This document shows, piece after piece, positions 34,091-42,693 of a DNA stretch of 64,000 bases. The notes below the pieces were generated by a model that had not been told where the DNA came from, searched no databases, and worked only from the letters and a program-made list of their open reading frames with translations. The translations under genes and the position numbers were made by a program. This stretch comes from Rhizobacter koreensis (GTDB lineage Bacteria; Pseudomonadota; Gammaproteobacteria; Burkholderiales; Burkholderiaceae_C). The DNA lies in assembly GCF_013366375.1 (NCBI RefSeq), contig NZ_JABWMJ010000012.1:117465-181464 (forward strand), written 5' to 3'. The stretch's first letter is position 1; each line of letters begins with the position of its first letter.

Positions 34091-35422
34091 GTGAGTGATT
34101 TCAATCGACGCAAGTTCCTCGAAGGTTCGGCCGGTGTGGCCGCTGCGGCAGCCCTGGGCACCGGCGGCACGCTGTTCGCGCCGCACGTCATGGCGCAGCA
34201 GACGCTGACCTACAAGCCCGAGAAAGGCGCCACGCTGCGGGTGCTGCGCTGGAGCCGCTTCGTGCAGGGCGACATCGACGCCTACATGGCGAACGTCAAG
34301 AAGTTCACCGAGAAGACCGGCATCCCGGTCCGGGTCGACAACGAAGGCTGGGAAGACGTGCGGCCCAAGGCGGCGGTCGCCGCCAACACCGGTGCCGGCC
34401 CCGACATCATCCTGTCGACCAACGACGACGCGAACCTCTACCCCGACAAGCTGCTCGACGTGACCGACCTCGGCGAGTACCTCGGCAAGAAGTACGGCGG
34501 CTGGTACCCCGCCGCGCAGCAGTTCAACAAGCCCGACGGCAAGAAGTGGATCGCCATCCCGCTCGGCGCCTCCGGCTCGCTGGTCGTCTATCGCGAGAGC
34601 GCCGTCAAGGCGGCCGGCTTCGACACGTTCCCGAAGAACACCGACGACTTCCTCAAGCTGATGAAGGCGCTCAAGGAGAAGGGAACGCCGGGCGGCATGG
34701 CCCTCGGCAACGCCACCGGTGACGGCCTGTGGTGCAACTGGCTGGTCTGGGCCTTCGGCGGCAAGCTCGTCGACCAGAACAACAAGGTCGTCATCGACAG
34801 CCCCGAGACCGCGCGCGCGCTCGAATACGGCAAGGAGCTCTACGCCACCTTCATCCCGGGCACGCTGTCGTGGCTCGACCCGAACAACAACAAGGCCTTC
34901 CTCGACGGCCAGATCGCGCTCACCAACAACGGCATCTCGATCTACTACGCGGCCAAGAACTCGGCCGACCCCAAGGTCAAGGAGATGTCCGCGGACATCA
35001 ACCATGCGGTGTTCCCGATCGGGCCGGTCGGCACGCCGACCGAGTCGCACCTGTACTTCAACCAGATGATCATGAAGTACACCAAGTACCCGCAGGCCGC
35101 GAAGGAGTTCCTGCGCTTCATGATGGAGCAGGAGCAGTTCGACCCCTGGCAGACCGGCGCCGGCGGCTACGTCGCGCCGGCGCTTGCCGCCTATGCCAAG
35201 GGCAACATCTGGACCGTCGACCCCAAGCACACGCCGTATCGCGACTCGGTGAAGAACCTGCGACCGGCGGGCTACGCGGGCAAGCTCGGCTACGCCTCGG
35301 CGGGCGCGGCGGCCGACTTCATCGTCGTCAACATGGTGGCCGAGGCGGTCAGCGGCTCCAAGTCGGTGAAGGAAGCGATGGAGCGCGCGCAGAAGCGAGC
35401 CGAGCGGTACTACCGGGTCTGA
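34091..35422 (+). CDS. ABC sugar-binding protein with Tat-type signal
   Basis: This 443-aa periplasmic solute-binding protein is of the extracellular family 1 type. The start is GTG at 34091 with AAGGAG six bases upstream. The N-terminus NRRKFLEGSAGVAAAAALG is a twin-arginine-like signal ending in VMAQQ, suggesting export in folded form. The mature domain has typical features: VLRWSRFVQGDIDAYMANV, GPDIILSTNDDANLYPD, an LGASGSLVVYRESAVKAAGF hinge region and the C-terminal helix near AQKRAERYYRV. It delivers substrate to the permeases downstream. The nearby enzymes suggest a pentose, deoxyhexose or sugar acid. Confidence 0.92.
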   Translation: MSDFNRRKFLEGSAGVAAAAALGTGGTLFAPHVMAQQTLTYKPEKGATLRVLRWSRFVQGDIDAYMANVKKFTEKTGIPVRVDNEGWEDVRPKAAVAANTGAGPDIILSTNDDANLYPDKLLDVTDLGEYLGKKYGGWYPAAQQFNKPDGKKWIAIPLGASGSLVVYRESAVKAAGFDTFPKNTDDFLKLMKALKEKGTPGGMALGNATGDGLWCNWLVWAFGGKLVDQNNKVVIDSPETARALEYGKELYATFIPGTLSWLDPNNNKAFLDGQIALTNNGISIYYAAKNSADPKVKEMSADINHAVFPIGPVGTPTESHLYFNQMIMKYTKYPQAAKEFLRFMMEQEQFDPWQTGAGGYVAPALAAYAKGNIWTVDPKHTPYRDSVKNLRPAGYAGKLGYASAGAAADFIVVNMVAEAVSGSKSVKEAMERAQKRAERYYRV

Positions 35423-35444
35423 CGCACCGGGCGCCGTCAGCCTC

Positions 35445-35499
35445 GTTGCACGGTCCGCCTTCCTCCGCCCTCGGGCAGAGGGTCAGGCCGACGTGCAAC
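35445..35499 (+). promoter_or_regulatory. Inverted repeat between binding-protein and permease genes
   Basis: GTTGCACG (35445-35452) pairs with CGTGCAAC (35492-35499) around a GC-rich 39-base interior that can itself fold. Stem-loops at this place in ABC operons commonly protect the abundant binding-protein mRNA or reduce read-through to the permeases. Confidence 0.45.
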
Positions 35500-35582
35500 C
35501 CGACGGTCCCGCTTTCCTGCCCCTGAGCCGGCCGAGGCTGGCTCACCACCCGACCTTTCCCCACGCGGGAAGGCGCTCAAGC

Positions 35583-36485
35583 ATGCTCGAACGTCTCCAG
35601 AACAGCCGCAACGGCCTGGGCCTCATCTTCATGGGCCCCGCCGCGTTGCTGCTGCTGATCTTCCTGACCTACCCGCTCGGGCTCGGCACCTGGCTCGGCT
35701 TCACCGACGCCAAGGTCGGCCGGTCCGGGCAATGGGTCGGGCTGGAGAACTACGAGTTCCTCTGGGGCGACAGCGTGACCCGGCTGGCGCTCTTCAACAC
35801 GCTCTTCTATACGACGGTCGCGAGCGTCCTCAAGTTCGGGCTCGGGCTCTGGCTGGCCCTGCTCCTCAACCGCAACATCCGCTTCAAGACCTTCTTTCGC
35901 GCGGTGATCCTGCTGCCGTACATCGTTCCGACGGCGCTGTCGGCGATCGCGTTCTGGTGGATCTACGACTCGCAGTTCTCGATCATCAGCTGGGTGCTGG
36001 TCAAGCTCGGCTGGATCGACGCCTACATCGACTTCCTGGGCAAGGAGTGGAACGCCCGCTTCGCCGTCATCGCCGCCAACGTGTGGCGCGGCGTGCCCTT
36101 CGTCGCGATCACGCTGCTCGCGGGGCTGCAGACCATCTCGCCGTCGTACTACGAGGCCTCGGCGATCGACGGGGCGACGCGCTGGCAGCAGTTCCGCTAC
36201 GTCACGCTGCCGCTGCTCACCCCGATCATCGCGGTGGTGATGACTTTCTCGGTGCTGTTCACGTTCACCGACTTCCAGCTCATCTACGTGATCACGCGGG
36301 GCGGGCCGCTCAACGCCACGCACCTCATGGCCACGCTGTCGTTCCAGCGCGCCATCTCCGGCGGCGCGCTCGGTGAGGGCGCGGCGATCTCGATCGCGAT
36401 GGTGCCGTTCCTGCTCGCGGCCATCATGGTCAGCTTCTTCGGGCTGCAGCGCCGCGCCTGGCAACAAGGGGGAACCGACCGATGA
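35583..36485 (+). CDS. Sugar ABC transporter permease (MalF type)
   Basis: This 300-aa inner-membrane permease has about six hydrophobic helices (LGLIFMGPAALLLLIFLTYP first). The EAA loop is seen as YYEASAIDGATRWQQFRYVT, which contacts the ATPase. ATG at 35583 with GGAAGG upstream is preferred over the longer frame, whose extra residues are not hydrophobic or conserved. Its stop overlaps the next gene by four bases (ATGA). Confidence 0.93.
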   Translation: MLERLQNSRNGLGLIFMGPAALLLLIFLTYPLGLGTWLGFTDAKVGRSGQWVGLENYEFLWGDSVTRLALFNTLFYTTVASVLKFGLGLWLALLLNRNIRFKTFFRAVILLPYIVPTALSAIAFWWIYDSQFSIISWVLVKLGWIDAYIDFLGKEWNARFAVIAANVWRGVPFVAITLLAGLQTISPSYYEASAIDGATRWQQFRYVTLPLLTPIIAVVMTFSVLFTFTDFQLIYVITRGGPLNATHLMATLSFQRAISGGALGEGAAISIAMVPFLLAAIMVSFFGLQRRAWQQGGTDR

Positions 36486-37351
36486 GCTCGGCCACCGACA
36501 CGGGGGGCATGGGGTTCCTCGATACCCGCATGTCGCGGGTCGTGAAGGTCTACGCGCCGCTGCTCGCCTTCGTCGTCGTCCTGTTGTTCCCGTTCTACTG
36601 GATGGCGATCACGTCGGTGAAGCCCAACACCGAGCTGCTGTCCCGCGAAGGCAACCCGTTCTGGGTCGTCGCACCGACGCTCGCCCACTTCGAGAAGCTG
36701 CTGTTCAACACCGCCTTCCCGCAGTGGCTGTGGAACACCGTGCTGGTGTCGGTGGTGGCGACCGGCTTCTCGCTGTTCGCCTCGGTTCTCGCGGCGTATT
36801 CGATCGAGCGCCTGCGCTTCAAGGGCTCCAAGCAGACGGGCCTGGCGATCTTCCTCGCCTACCTGGTGCCGCCGTCGATCCTGTTCATTCCGCTCGCCGA
36901 CGTGGTGTTCAAGCTCGGCCTCTTCGACACCCGCTGGGCGCTGATTCTCACCTACCCCACCTTCCTGATCCCGTTCTGCACCTGGCTGCTGATGGGCTAC
37001 TTCCGCTCGATCCCGTTCGAGCTCGAGGAGTGCGCACTCATCGACGGCGCGACGCGCTGGCAGATCCTCACCAAGATCGTGCTGCCGCTCGCGGTGCCGG
37101 GCCTCATTTCGGCCGGCATCTTCGCGTTCACGCTATCGTGGAACGAATTCATCTACGCCCTGACGTTCATCTCGTCGTCGGAGACCAAGACGCTGCCCGT
37201 CGGCGTGGTCACCGAGCTCGTCGAGGGCGACGTCTACCACTGGGGTCCGCTGATGGCGGGCGCCCTGTTCGGTTCGTTGCCGGTCGCCTTCGTGTACTCG
37301 TTCTTCGTCGAGTACTACGTGTCGGGTCTGACCGGTTCAGTCAAGGAATAA
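36482..37351 (+). CDS. Sugar ABC transporter permease (MalG type)
   Basis: This 289-aa second permease forms the heterodimeric channel with the preceding protein. Six hydrophobic helices are visible, starting VYAPLLAFVVVLLFPFYWMA, and the EAA loop reads EECALIDGATRWQILTKIVL. The start overlaps the stop of the first permease. It is followed 12 bases later by the dehydratase gene, so transport and catabolism are in one transcription unit. Confidence 0.93.
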   Translation: MSSATDTGGMGFLDTRMSRVVKVYAPLLAFVVVLLFPFYWMAITSVKPNTELLSREGNPFWVVAPTLAHFEKLLFNTAFPQWLWNTVLVSVVATGFSLFASVLAAYSIERLRFKGSKQTGLAIFLAYLVPPSILFIPLADVVFKLGLFDTRWALILTYPTFLIPFCTWLLMGYFRSIPFELEECALIDGATRWQILTKIVLPLAVPGLISAGIFAFTLSWNEFIYALTFISSSETKTLPVGVVTELVEGDVYHWGPLMAGALFGSLPVAFVYSFFVEYYVSGLTGSVKE

Positions 37352-37363
37352 CGGAGAAACTGC

Positions 37364-39106
37364 GTGAGCAATCAAGACAAACCAAGGAAGAAACCCCAGG
37401 ACCTGCGCAGCCAGCAATGGTTCGGCCGGCAGGATCGCGACGGCTTCGCGTACCGCAGCTGGGTCAAGGGCAAGGGCGTCCCGCACGACCAGTTCGATGG
37501 CCGGCCGGTCATCGGCATCTGCAACACCTTCAGCGAACTCACCCCGTGCAACTCGCACTTCCGGGTGCTCGCCGAGCAGGTGAAGATCGGCGTCTACGAA
37601 GCGGGCGGCTTTCCGCTCGAGTTTCCGGTGATGTCGCTCGGCGAGACGCTGCTCAGGCCGACCGCGATGCTCTACCGCAACCTCGCGAGCATGGACGTCG
37701 AGGAGTCGATCCGCGGCAACCCGCTCGATGGCGTGGTGCTGCTGATGGGCTGCGACAAGACCACGCCGTCGCTCGTGATGGGTGCCGCGAGCGTCGACCT
37801 GCCGACGATCGGCGTCTCGGGCGGGCCGATGCTCAACGGCAAGTGGCGCGGCCAGGAGCTCGGCTCGGGCACCGGCGTCTGGAGCATGAGCGAGCAGGTG
37901 CGCGCCGGCACCCTGAAGCTGCAGGACTTCTTCGAGGCCGAGAGCTGCATGCACCGCAGCCACGGCCACTGCATGACGATGGGCACGGCGAGCACGATGG
38001 CTTCGATGGTCGAGGCGCTCGGTCTCGGCCTGCCGGGCAACGCGGCCTATCCGGCGGTCGACGGCCGCCGCAACGTGCTCGCACGCAATGCCGGCCGGCG
38101 CATCGTCGACATGGTCCACGAGGACCAGAGGCTGTCGACGATCCTCACCCGCGAAGCGTTCGAGAACGCGATCAAGACACTCGCGGCGATCGGCGGCTCG
38201 ACCAACGCGGTGATCCACCTGATCGCGATTGCCGGCCGGCTCGGCGTGCCGCTGGAGATCGCCGACTTCGACCGGCTCGCGAGCACTCTGCCGTGCCTGC
38301 TGAACCTGCAGCCGTCGGGCAAGCACCTGATGGAAGACTTCTGCTATGCGGGCGGCCTGCCGGTGGTGATGAAGGAGATCGCCGCGCACCTGCATCTCGA
38401 CGCCGTCACCGCGAACGGTCAGACCGTCGGCGCCAACATCGCCGACGCCGAGAACTACAACCCCGAGGTGATCAAGTCGTTCGAAGCGCCGTTCAAGGAC
38501 CACGCCGGCATCGCCGTGCTGCGCGGCAACCTCGCCCCGCGCGGCGCGATCATCAAGCCGAGCGCCGCGACGCCGGCGTTGATGGTGCACCGCGGCCGCG
38601 CGGTCGTGTTCGACACGATCGACGACTTCCACGCGCGCATCGACGACGAGAACCTCGACGTCGACGAGACCTGCATCCTGGTGCTGCGGAACTGCGGCCC
38701 CAAGGGCTACCCGGGCATGGCCGAGGTCGGCAACATGCCGCTGCCGCCCAAGGTGCTGCGCAAGGGCATCACCGACATGGTGCGCATCAGCGACGCCCGG
38801 ATGAGCGGTACCGCGTACGGCACCGTCGTGCTGCATACCGCACCGGAAGCCGCCGACGGCGGGCCTCTTGCCGCCGTGCGCAACGGCGACTTCATCGAAC
38901 TCGATGTTCCGAACCGCCGCCTGCACCTCGACATCTCCGACGAGGAACTCGCCGAGCGCATGCGGGCCTGGAAGCGCCCGCCGCTGCCCCTCGAGAGCGG
39001 CTACTGGCGCCTCTATGTCGACCACGTGCTGCAGGCCGACCAGGGCGCCGACCTCGACTTCCTGGTCGGCAAGCGCGGTGCGTTCGTTCCCCGCGACAAC
39101 CACTGA
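37364..39106 (+). CDS. IlvD/Edd-family sugar-acid dehydratase
   Basis: This 580-aa iron-sulfur dehydratase removes water from an aldonic acid to give a 2-keto-3-deoxy acid. Cluster and active-site motifs are intact: CNTFSELTPCN (near 53), GCDKTTPS (near 127), HGHCMTMGTAST (near 200), IGGSTNAVIHL and GYPGMAEVGNMPLP. The length fits pentonate dehydratases (L-arabonate or D-xylonate), not the ~615-residue IlvD or phosphogluconate forms. GTG at 37364 has GGAGA upstream. Neighbours that act on 2-keto-3-deoxy acids support an L-arabonate-like or L-fuconate-like substrate, but sequence alone does not choose. Confidence 0.88.
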   Translation: MSNQDKPRKKPQDLRSQQWFGRQDRDGFAYRSWVKGKGVPHDQFDGRPVIGICNTFSELTPCNSHFRVLAEQVKIGVYEAGGFPLEFPVMSLGETLLRPTAMLYRNLASMDVEESIRGNPLDGVVLLMGCDKTTPSLVMGAASVDLPTIGVSGGPMLNGKWRGQELGSGTGVWSMSEQVRAGTLKLQDFFEAESCMHRSHGHCMTMGTASTMASMVEALGLGLPGNAAYPAVDGRRNVLARNAGRRIVDMVHEDQRLSTILTREAFENAIKTLAAIGGSTNAVIHLIAIAGRLGVPLEIADFDRLASTLPCLLNLQPSGKHLMEDFCYAGGLPVVMKEIAAHLHLDAVTANGQTVGANIADAENYNPEVIKSFEAPFKDHAGIAVLRGNLAPRGAIIKPSAATPALMVHRGRAVVFDTIDDFHARIDDENLDVDETCILVLRNCGPKGYPGMAEVGNMPLPPKVLRKGITDMVRISDARMSGTAYGTVVLHTAPEAADGGPLAAVRNGDFIELDVPNRRLHLDISDEELAERMRAWKRPPLPLESGYWRLYVDHVLQADQGADLDFLVGKRGAFVPRDNH

Positions 39107-39112
39107 AGCTTC

Positions 39113-39853
39113 ATGAGCGACCGCCTCAAGGGCAAGACCGCCCTCGTGACCGCCGCCGGCCAGGGCATGGGCAACGCAGCCGTGCGCGCCTTCGCGCGCG
39201 AAGGCGCGCGCGTGATCGCGACCGACCGCGACGGAGCGCTGCTCGACCCGCTCGGCGCGCTCGACGGCGTGACCATCCAGGTCCTCGACGTCCTCGACGA
39301 CGCAGCGGTCGTCGATGCGGTCGAACGCATCGGCGCCGTGGACATCCTTTTCAATTGCGCCGGCACGGTGCACCAGGGAACCATTCTCGAGTGCAGCACC
39401 GCGGACTGGGACTTCAGCTTCGACCTCAACGTGCGCAGCATGTTCGTTCTGACCAAGGCGATGCTGCCGAAGATGATCGCCGCGGGCGGCGGCGTGATCC
39501 TCAACATGGCCTCGGCGCTCGGCGCGAACAAGGCAGCGCCGAACCGGCTCGCCTACGCAGCGAGCAAGGCGGCGGTCGCGGGCTTCACCCGCGCGCTGGC
39601 CGTCGATCACGTCAAGCAGAACATCCGCTGCAACTGCGTGTGCCCCGGCACTGTCGACACGCCGTCGCTCGGCGATCGCATCAACGCGTTCGCCGACCCG
39701 GCGCAAGCGCGCCGGAACTTCATCGACCGCCAGCCGATGGGACGTCTGGCCACCGCCGAGGAGATCGCCGAGACCTTCGTGTTCCTCGTGTCGAACGAGT
39801 CGTCGTTCATGACCGGTCAGGCCGTTTTCGTGGACGGTGGGATGACCCTGTAA
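39113..39853 (+). CDS. SDR dehydrogenase, 2-keto-3-deoxy acid type
   Basis: This 246-aa NAD(P)-dependent short-chain dehydrogenase has the nucleotide-binding AAGQGMG near residue 14, NCAG, catalytic Ser in MASALG and Tyr/Lys in YAASK (about 147-151). The TAAGQGMG variant and RCNCVCPGTVDTPSL are typical of 2-keto-3-deoxy-L-fuconate or 2-keto-3-deoxypentonate 4-dehydrogenases, which produce a 2,4-diketo-3-deoxy acid. The FAH hydrolase encoded next would cleave that product, making a consistent two-step route. It starts six bases after the dehydratase gene ends. Confidence 0.85.
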   Translation: MSDRLKGKTALVTAAGQGMGNAAVRAFAREGARVIATDRDGALLDPLGALDGVTIQVLDVLDDAAVVDAVERIGAVDILFNCAGTVHQGTILECSTADWDFSFDLNVRSMFVLTKAMLPKMIAAGGGVILNMASALGANKAAPNRLAYAASKAAVAGFTRALAVDHVKQNIRCNCVCPGTVDTPSLGDRINAFADPAQARRNFIDRQPMGRLATAEEIAETFVFLVSNESSFMTGQAVFVDGGMTL

Positions 39854-39883
39854 GACCACGATCCGCATTCAACAGGACCCACG

Positions 39884-40732
39884 ATGAAACTTCTGCGATA
39901 CGGCCCTGTCGGTGCCGAGAAGCCCGGCATCCTCGACGCCGACGGCCGCATGCGCGACCTCTCGGCCCACGTCGCAAGCCTCGACGCCGAGGCGCTTTCG
40001 CCACGCGGCCTCCAGCGCCTGCGCGCGATCGATCCGGCCTCGCTGCCGCTCGTCGACGGCGAGCCCCGGCTCGGCGTGCCCTTCACCGGCATCGGCAAGT
40101 TCGTCGCCGTCGGCCTCAACTATTCGGACCACGCCGCGGAGTCGGGCATGCCGAGTCCGAAGGAACCGATCCTCTTCATGAAGGCGACGTCGTGCCTGTG
40201 CGGACCGAACGACGACACGGTGCAGCCGCGCGACTCGACCAAGCTCGACTGGGAGGTCGAACTCGGCATTGTGATCGGCACCCGCGCGCAGTACGTGCCC
40301 GAGGAACGCGCGCTCGAACACGTCGCCGGCTACTGCGTCGTCAACGACGTGTCCGAGCGCGACTTTCAGCTCGAGCGCGGCTCGCAATGGGACCGCGGCA
40401 AGGGCTGCGACACCTTCGGTCCGGTCGGCCCCTGGCTCGTGACCACCGACGAAGTGCCTGACCCGCAGGCGCTCGACATGTGGCTCGACGTCAACGGCGA
40501 GCCGCGCCAGCGCGGCAGCACCCGGACCATGATCTTCGGCTGCGCGACGCTGGTGTCGTACATCAGCCGCTTCATGACCCTGCTGCCGGGCGACATCATC
40601 ACCACCGGCACGCCGCCGGGCGTCGCCATGGGCATGAAGCCGCCGCGCTGGCTGGTGCCGGGCGACGTCGTGACGCTCGGAATCGGCGGCCTCGGCCAGC
40701 AGCGCCAGCGTGTCGTCGCCTGGAACGGCTGA
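39884..40732 (+). CDS. FAH-family 2,4-diketo-3-deoxy acid hydrolase
   Basis: This 282-aa member of the fumarylacetoacetate hydrolase superfamily is annotated in relatives as ureidoglycolate lyase or 2,4-diketo-3-deoxy-L-fuconate hydrolase. Family signatures: FVAVGLNYSDHAAESGMP, the metal-binding DWEVELGIVIG, VVNDVSERDFQ and ITTGTPPGVAMGM. It would split a 2,4-diketo-3-deoxy acid into pyruvate plus lactate (from fuconate) or glycolate (from pentonate). It follows the SDR gene by 30 bases in the same operon. Confidence 0.87.
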   Translation: MKLLRYGPVGAEKPGILDADGRMRDLSAHVASLDAEALSPRGLQRLRAIDPASLPLVDGEPRLGVPFTGIGKFVAVGLNYSDHAAESGMPSPKEPILFMKATSCLCGPNDDTVQPRDSTKLDWEVELGIVIGTRAQYVPEERALEHVAGYCVVNDVSERDFQLERGSQWDRGKGCDTFGPVGPWLVTTDEVPDPQALDMWLDVNGEPRQRGSTRTMIFGCATLVSYISRFMTLLPGDIITTGTPPGVAMGMKPPRWLVPGDVVTLGIGGLGQQRQRVVAWNG

Positions 40733-40835
40733 CGCGTCGCGTCGCGGGCTGCCAACGGCGTCACGCACTTCGACCCGCCGCTGATCGCTTGGACCTCGTC
40801 ATCGCAAGCGCCGCAAGGGCTCCAGCACAATCACG

Positions 40836-40856
40836 GACGGCGCGTTCGGCGCCGTC
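40836..40856 (+). terminator. Perfect 8-bp hairpin after the FAH gene
   Basis: GACGGCGC (40836-40843), loop GTTCG, GCGCCGTC (40849-40856). It lies between the end of the FAH gene and the regulator start at 40875. No T-run follows, so it may be a weak terminator or a leader structure for the regulator. Confidence 0.4.
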
Positions 40857-40874
40857 TCGTAGAGCGTGGTTCTC

Positions 40875-41615
40875 ATGAATTACCCGGAACGGTCGAAGTC
40901 GCTGCTGGTCGTGAGCGGGCCGTCGAACCCTCGGCTCAAGTCGGCTCCGAGCGCCCTCGCGCCGTCGCTGGTCGACCACGCTTACGACACGATCCGCCGC
41001 CGCATCCTGGAGAACGTCTACCAGCCCGGGGCGCAGGCGCTCGAAAGCGACCTCGCCGCCGAACTCGGGATCAGCCGCACGCCGCTGCGCGAGGCGCTGA
41101 TACGGCTGCAGAACGAAGGCCTGATCGAGATCATTCCGCGCCATGGCATGCGGGTCCTGCCGGTGTCGGCCACGGACATGAAGGAGATCTACGAAGTCAT
41201 CACGGCGCTCGAATCGTGCGCGGTCGAGCTCGTGGCGCGCCGCAGGCTGACGCCGGCCGAGTTGAAGCCGCTGGTCGACGCGACCCGCGAGATGACACTG
41301 GCCCTGAAGGCGAAGGATCTCGAAGCATGGGCGCGGGCCGACGAGTCGTTCCACAAGTACCTGATCGAGGCTGCCGGCAACCGCCTGCTCGTCGAGGCGC
41401 TGCAACAGTACCGTGACCGCGCGCACCGGGCGCTCATGTTTTCCGTGCGCCTGCGGCCCCGCCTCGAGACGTCGGCCAAGGAGCACCTGGCTCTCGTCGA
41501 GATGCTGCGCAAGGGCGACGTCGCCGGTGCCGTCGAAGTCAACCGTGCGCACCGCGAGCGCGCGAGCCAGGAGTTGCTCGACATCTTCGAACGCTACCGG
41601 CTGCAGCAGCTTTGA
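40875..41615 (+). CDS. GntR/FCD-family transcriptional regulator
   Basis: This 246-aa repressor-type regulator has an N-terminal winged helix (residues about 32-100: HAYDTIRRRILENVYQPGA and the recognition segment GISRTPLREALIRLQNEGL). An all-helical FCD domain follows, with a metal/carboxylate pocket built from Asp and His (ADESFHKYLIEAAGNR and SAKEHLALVEML). FCD regulators normally respond to sugar acids or keto acids, matching the locus. ATG at 40875 gives a normal N-terminus; an in-frame GTG nine bases upstream is possible. The GTATAC palindrome before the importer operon is a candidate operator. Confidence 0.9.
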   Translation: MNYPERSKSLLVVSGPSNPRLKSAPSALAPSLVDHAYDTIRRRILENVYQPGAQALESDLAAELGISRTPLREALIRLQNEGLIEIIPRHGMRVLPVSATDMKEIYEVITALESCAVELVARRRLTPAELKPLVDATREMTLALKAKDLEAWARADESFHKYLIEAAGNRLLVEALQQYRDRAHRALMFSVRLRPRLETSAKEHLALVEMLRKGDVAGAVEVNRAHRERASQELLDIFERYRLQQL

Positions 41616-41700
41616 CGCACGTCGAACGGCGCACCGAACCGGCGACCCGCGCGCCTTCCGATCGACCACGACCCGTAGTCCCACTTCGAGAGCACTCGCC

Positions 41701-42621
41701 ATGACCCAAGCGCGCTACCGGGGCGTCTTTCCCGTCGTGCCGACGACGTTCACCGAGTCGGGCGAGCTCGACCTCGAAAGCCAGAAGCGCTGCGTCGACT
41801 TCATGATCGACGCCGGCTCGCAGGGCCTCTGCATCCTCGCGAACTTCTCGGAGCAGTTCGTCCTCTCGGATGCCGAACGGGAGCAGCTGACCCGCACGAT
41901 CCTCGCCCACGTGGCCGGCCGGCTGCCGGTGATCGTCACCACCACCCACTTCTCGAGCCGCGTCTGTGCCGAGCGCAGCCGCCAGGCCCAGGATCTCGGC
42001 GCGGCAATGGTGATGGTGATGCCGCCCTATCACGGCGCGACCATCCGCGTCGGCGAGCCGCAGATCCACGAGTTCTACGCCCGCGTATCCGACGCGATCG
42101 GAATCCCGATCATGATCCAGGACGCCCCCGTGGCGGGCACGCCGCTGAGCGCAGCGTTCCTCGCGCGCCTGGCCACGGAGATCGAGCAGGTGGCGTACTT
42201 CAAGATCGAGACGGCCGGCGCGGCGTCGAAGCTGCGCGAGCTGATCCGGCTCGGCGGCGAGGCGATCGAAGGCCCCTGGGACGGGGAGGAAGCGATCACG
42301 CTGATCCCCGACTTCGACGCCGGCGCGACCGGCTCAATGACCGGCGGCGGCTACCCCGACGGCATCCGCCGGATCGTCGACGCCTACGCCGCAGGGCGGC
42401 GCGATGAGGCGTTCGACCTCTACCAGCGCTGGCTGCCGCTGATCAACTACGAGAATCGGCAGTGCGGCCTGCTCGCCTGCAAGGCGCTGATGAAGGAAGG
42501 CGGCGTGATCGCGTGCGACGCGCCGCGCCACCCGCTGCCGGCGCTCCACCCCGCCACCCGCGCCGGCCTCGTCGAGGTGGCGCGGCGTCTCGATCCGCTC
42601 GTGCTGCGCTGGGGCCGCTGA
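41701..42621 (+). CDS. DapA-family 2-keto-3-deoxy-L-arabonate dehydratase-like enzyme
   Basis: This 306-aa TIM-barrel protein belongs to the dihydrodipicolinate synthase family. The Schiff-base lysine is in YFKIE (about 168). The usual active-site YNxP tyrosine is replaced by IQDAP (about 138-142). That, together with FPVVPTTFTESGELDLESQK, CVDFMIDAGSQGLCILANFS and MVMPPYHGAT, matches what I remember of bacterial L-2-keto-3-deoxyarabonate dehydratases rather than aldolases. The product would be alpha-ketoglutaric semialdehyde, the substrate of the ALDH encoded at 52604. ATG at 41701 is taken because the upstream frame lies inside the regulator gene. Confidence 0.8.
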   Translation: MTQARYRGVFPVVPTTFTESGELDLESQKRCVDFMIDAGSQGLCILANFSEQFVLSDAEREQLTRTILAHVAGRLPVIVTTTHFSSRVCAERSRQAQDLGAAMVMVMPPYHGATIRVGEPQIHEFYARVSDAIGIPIMIQDAPVAGTPLSAAFLARLATEIEQVAYFKIETAGAASKLRELIRLGGEAIEGPWDGEEAITLIPDFDAGATGSMTGGGYPDGIRRIVDAYAAGRRDEAFDLYQRWLPLINYENRQCGLLACKALMKEGGVIACDAPRHPLPALHPATRAGLVEVARRLDPLVLRWGR

Positions 42622-42693
42622 ACCGCGCTGGCGAACGCCTCGCACGAGCGCGTTCGACACACCACGACCCGCAATTCTCGACCCGGAGGTCTC

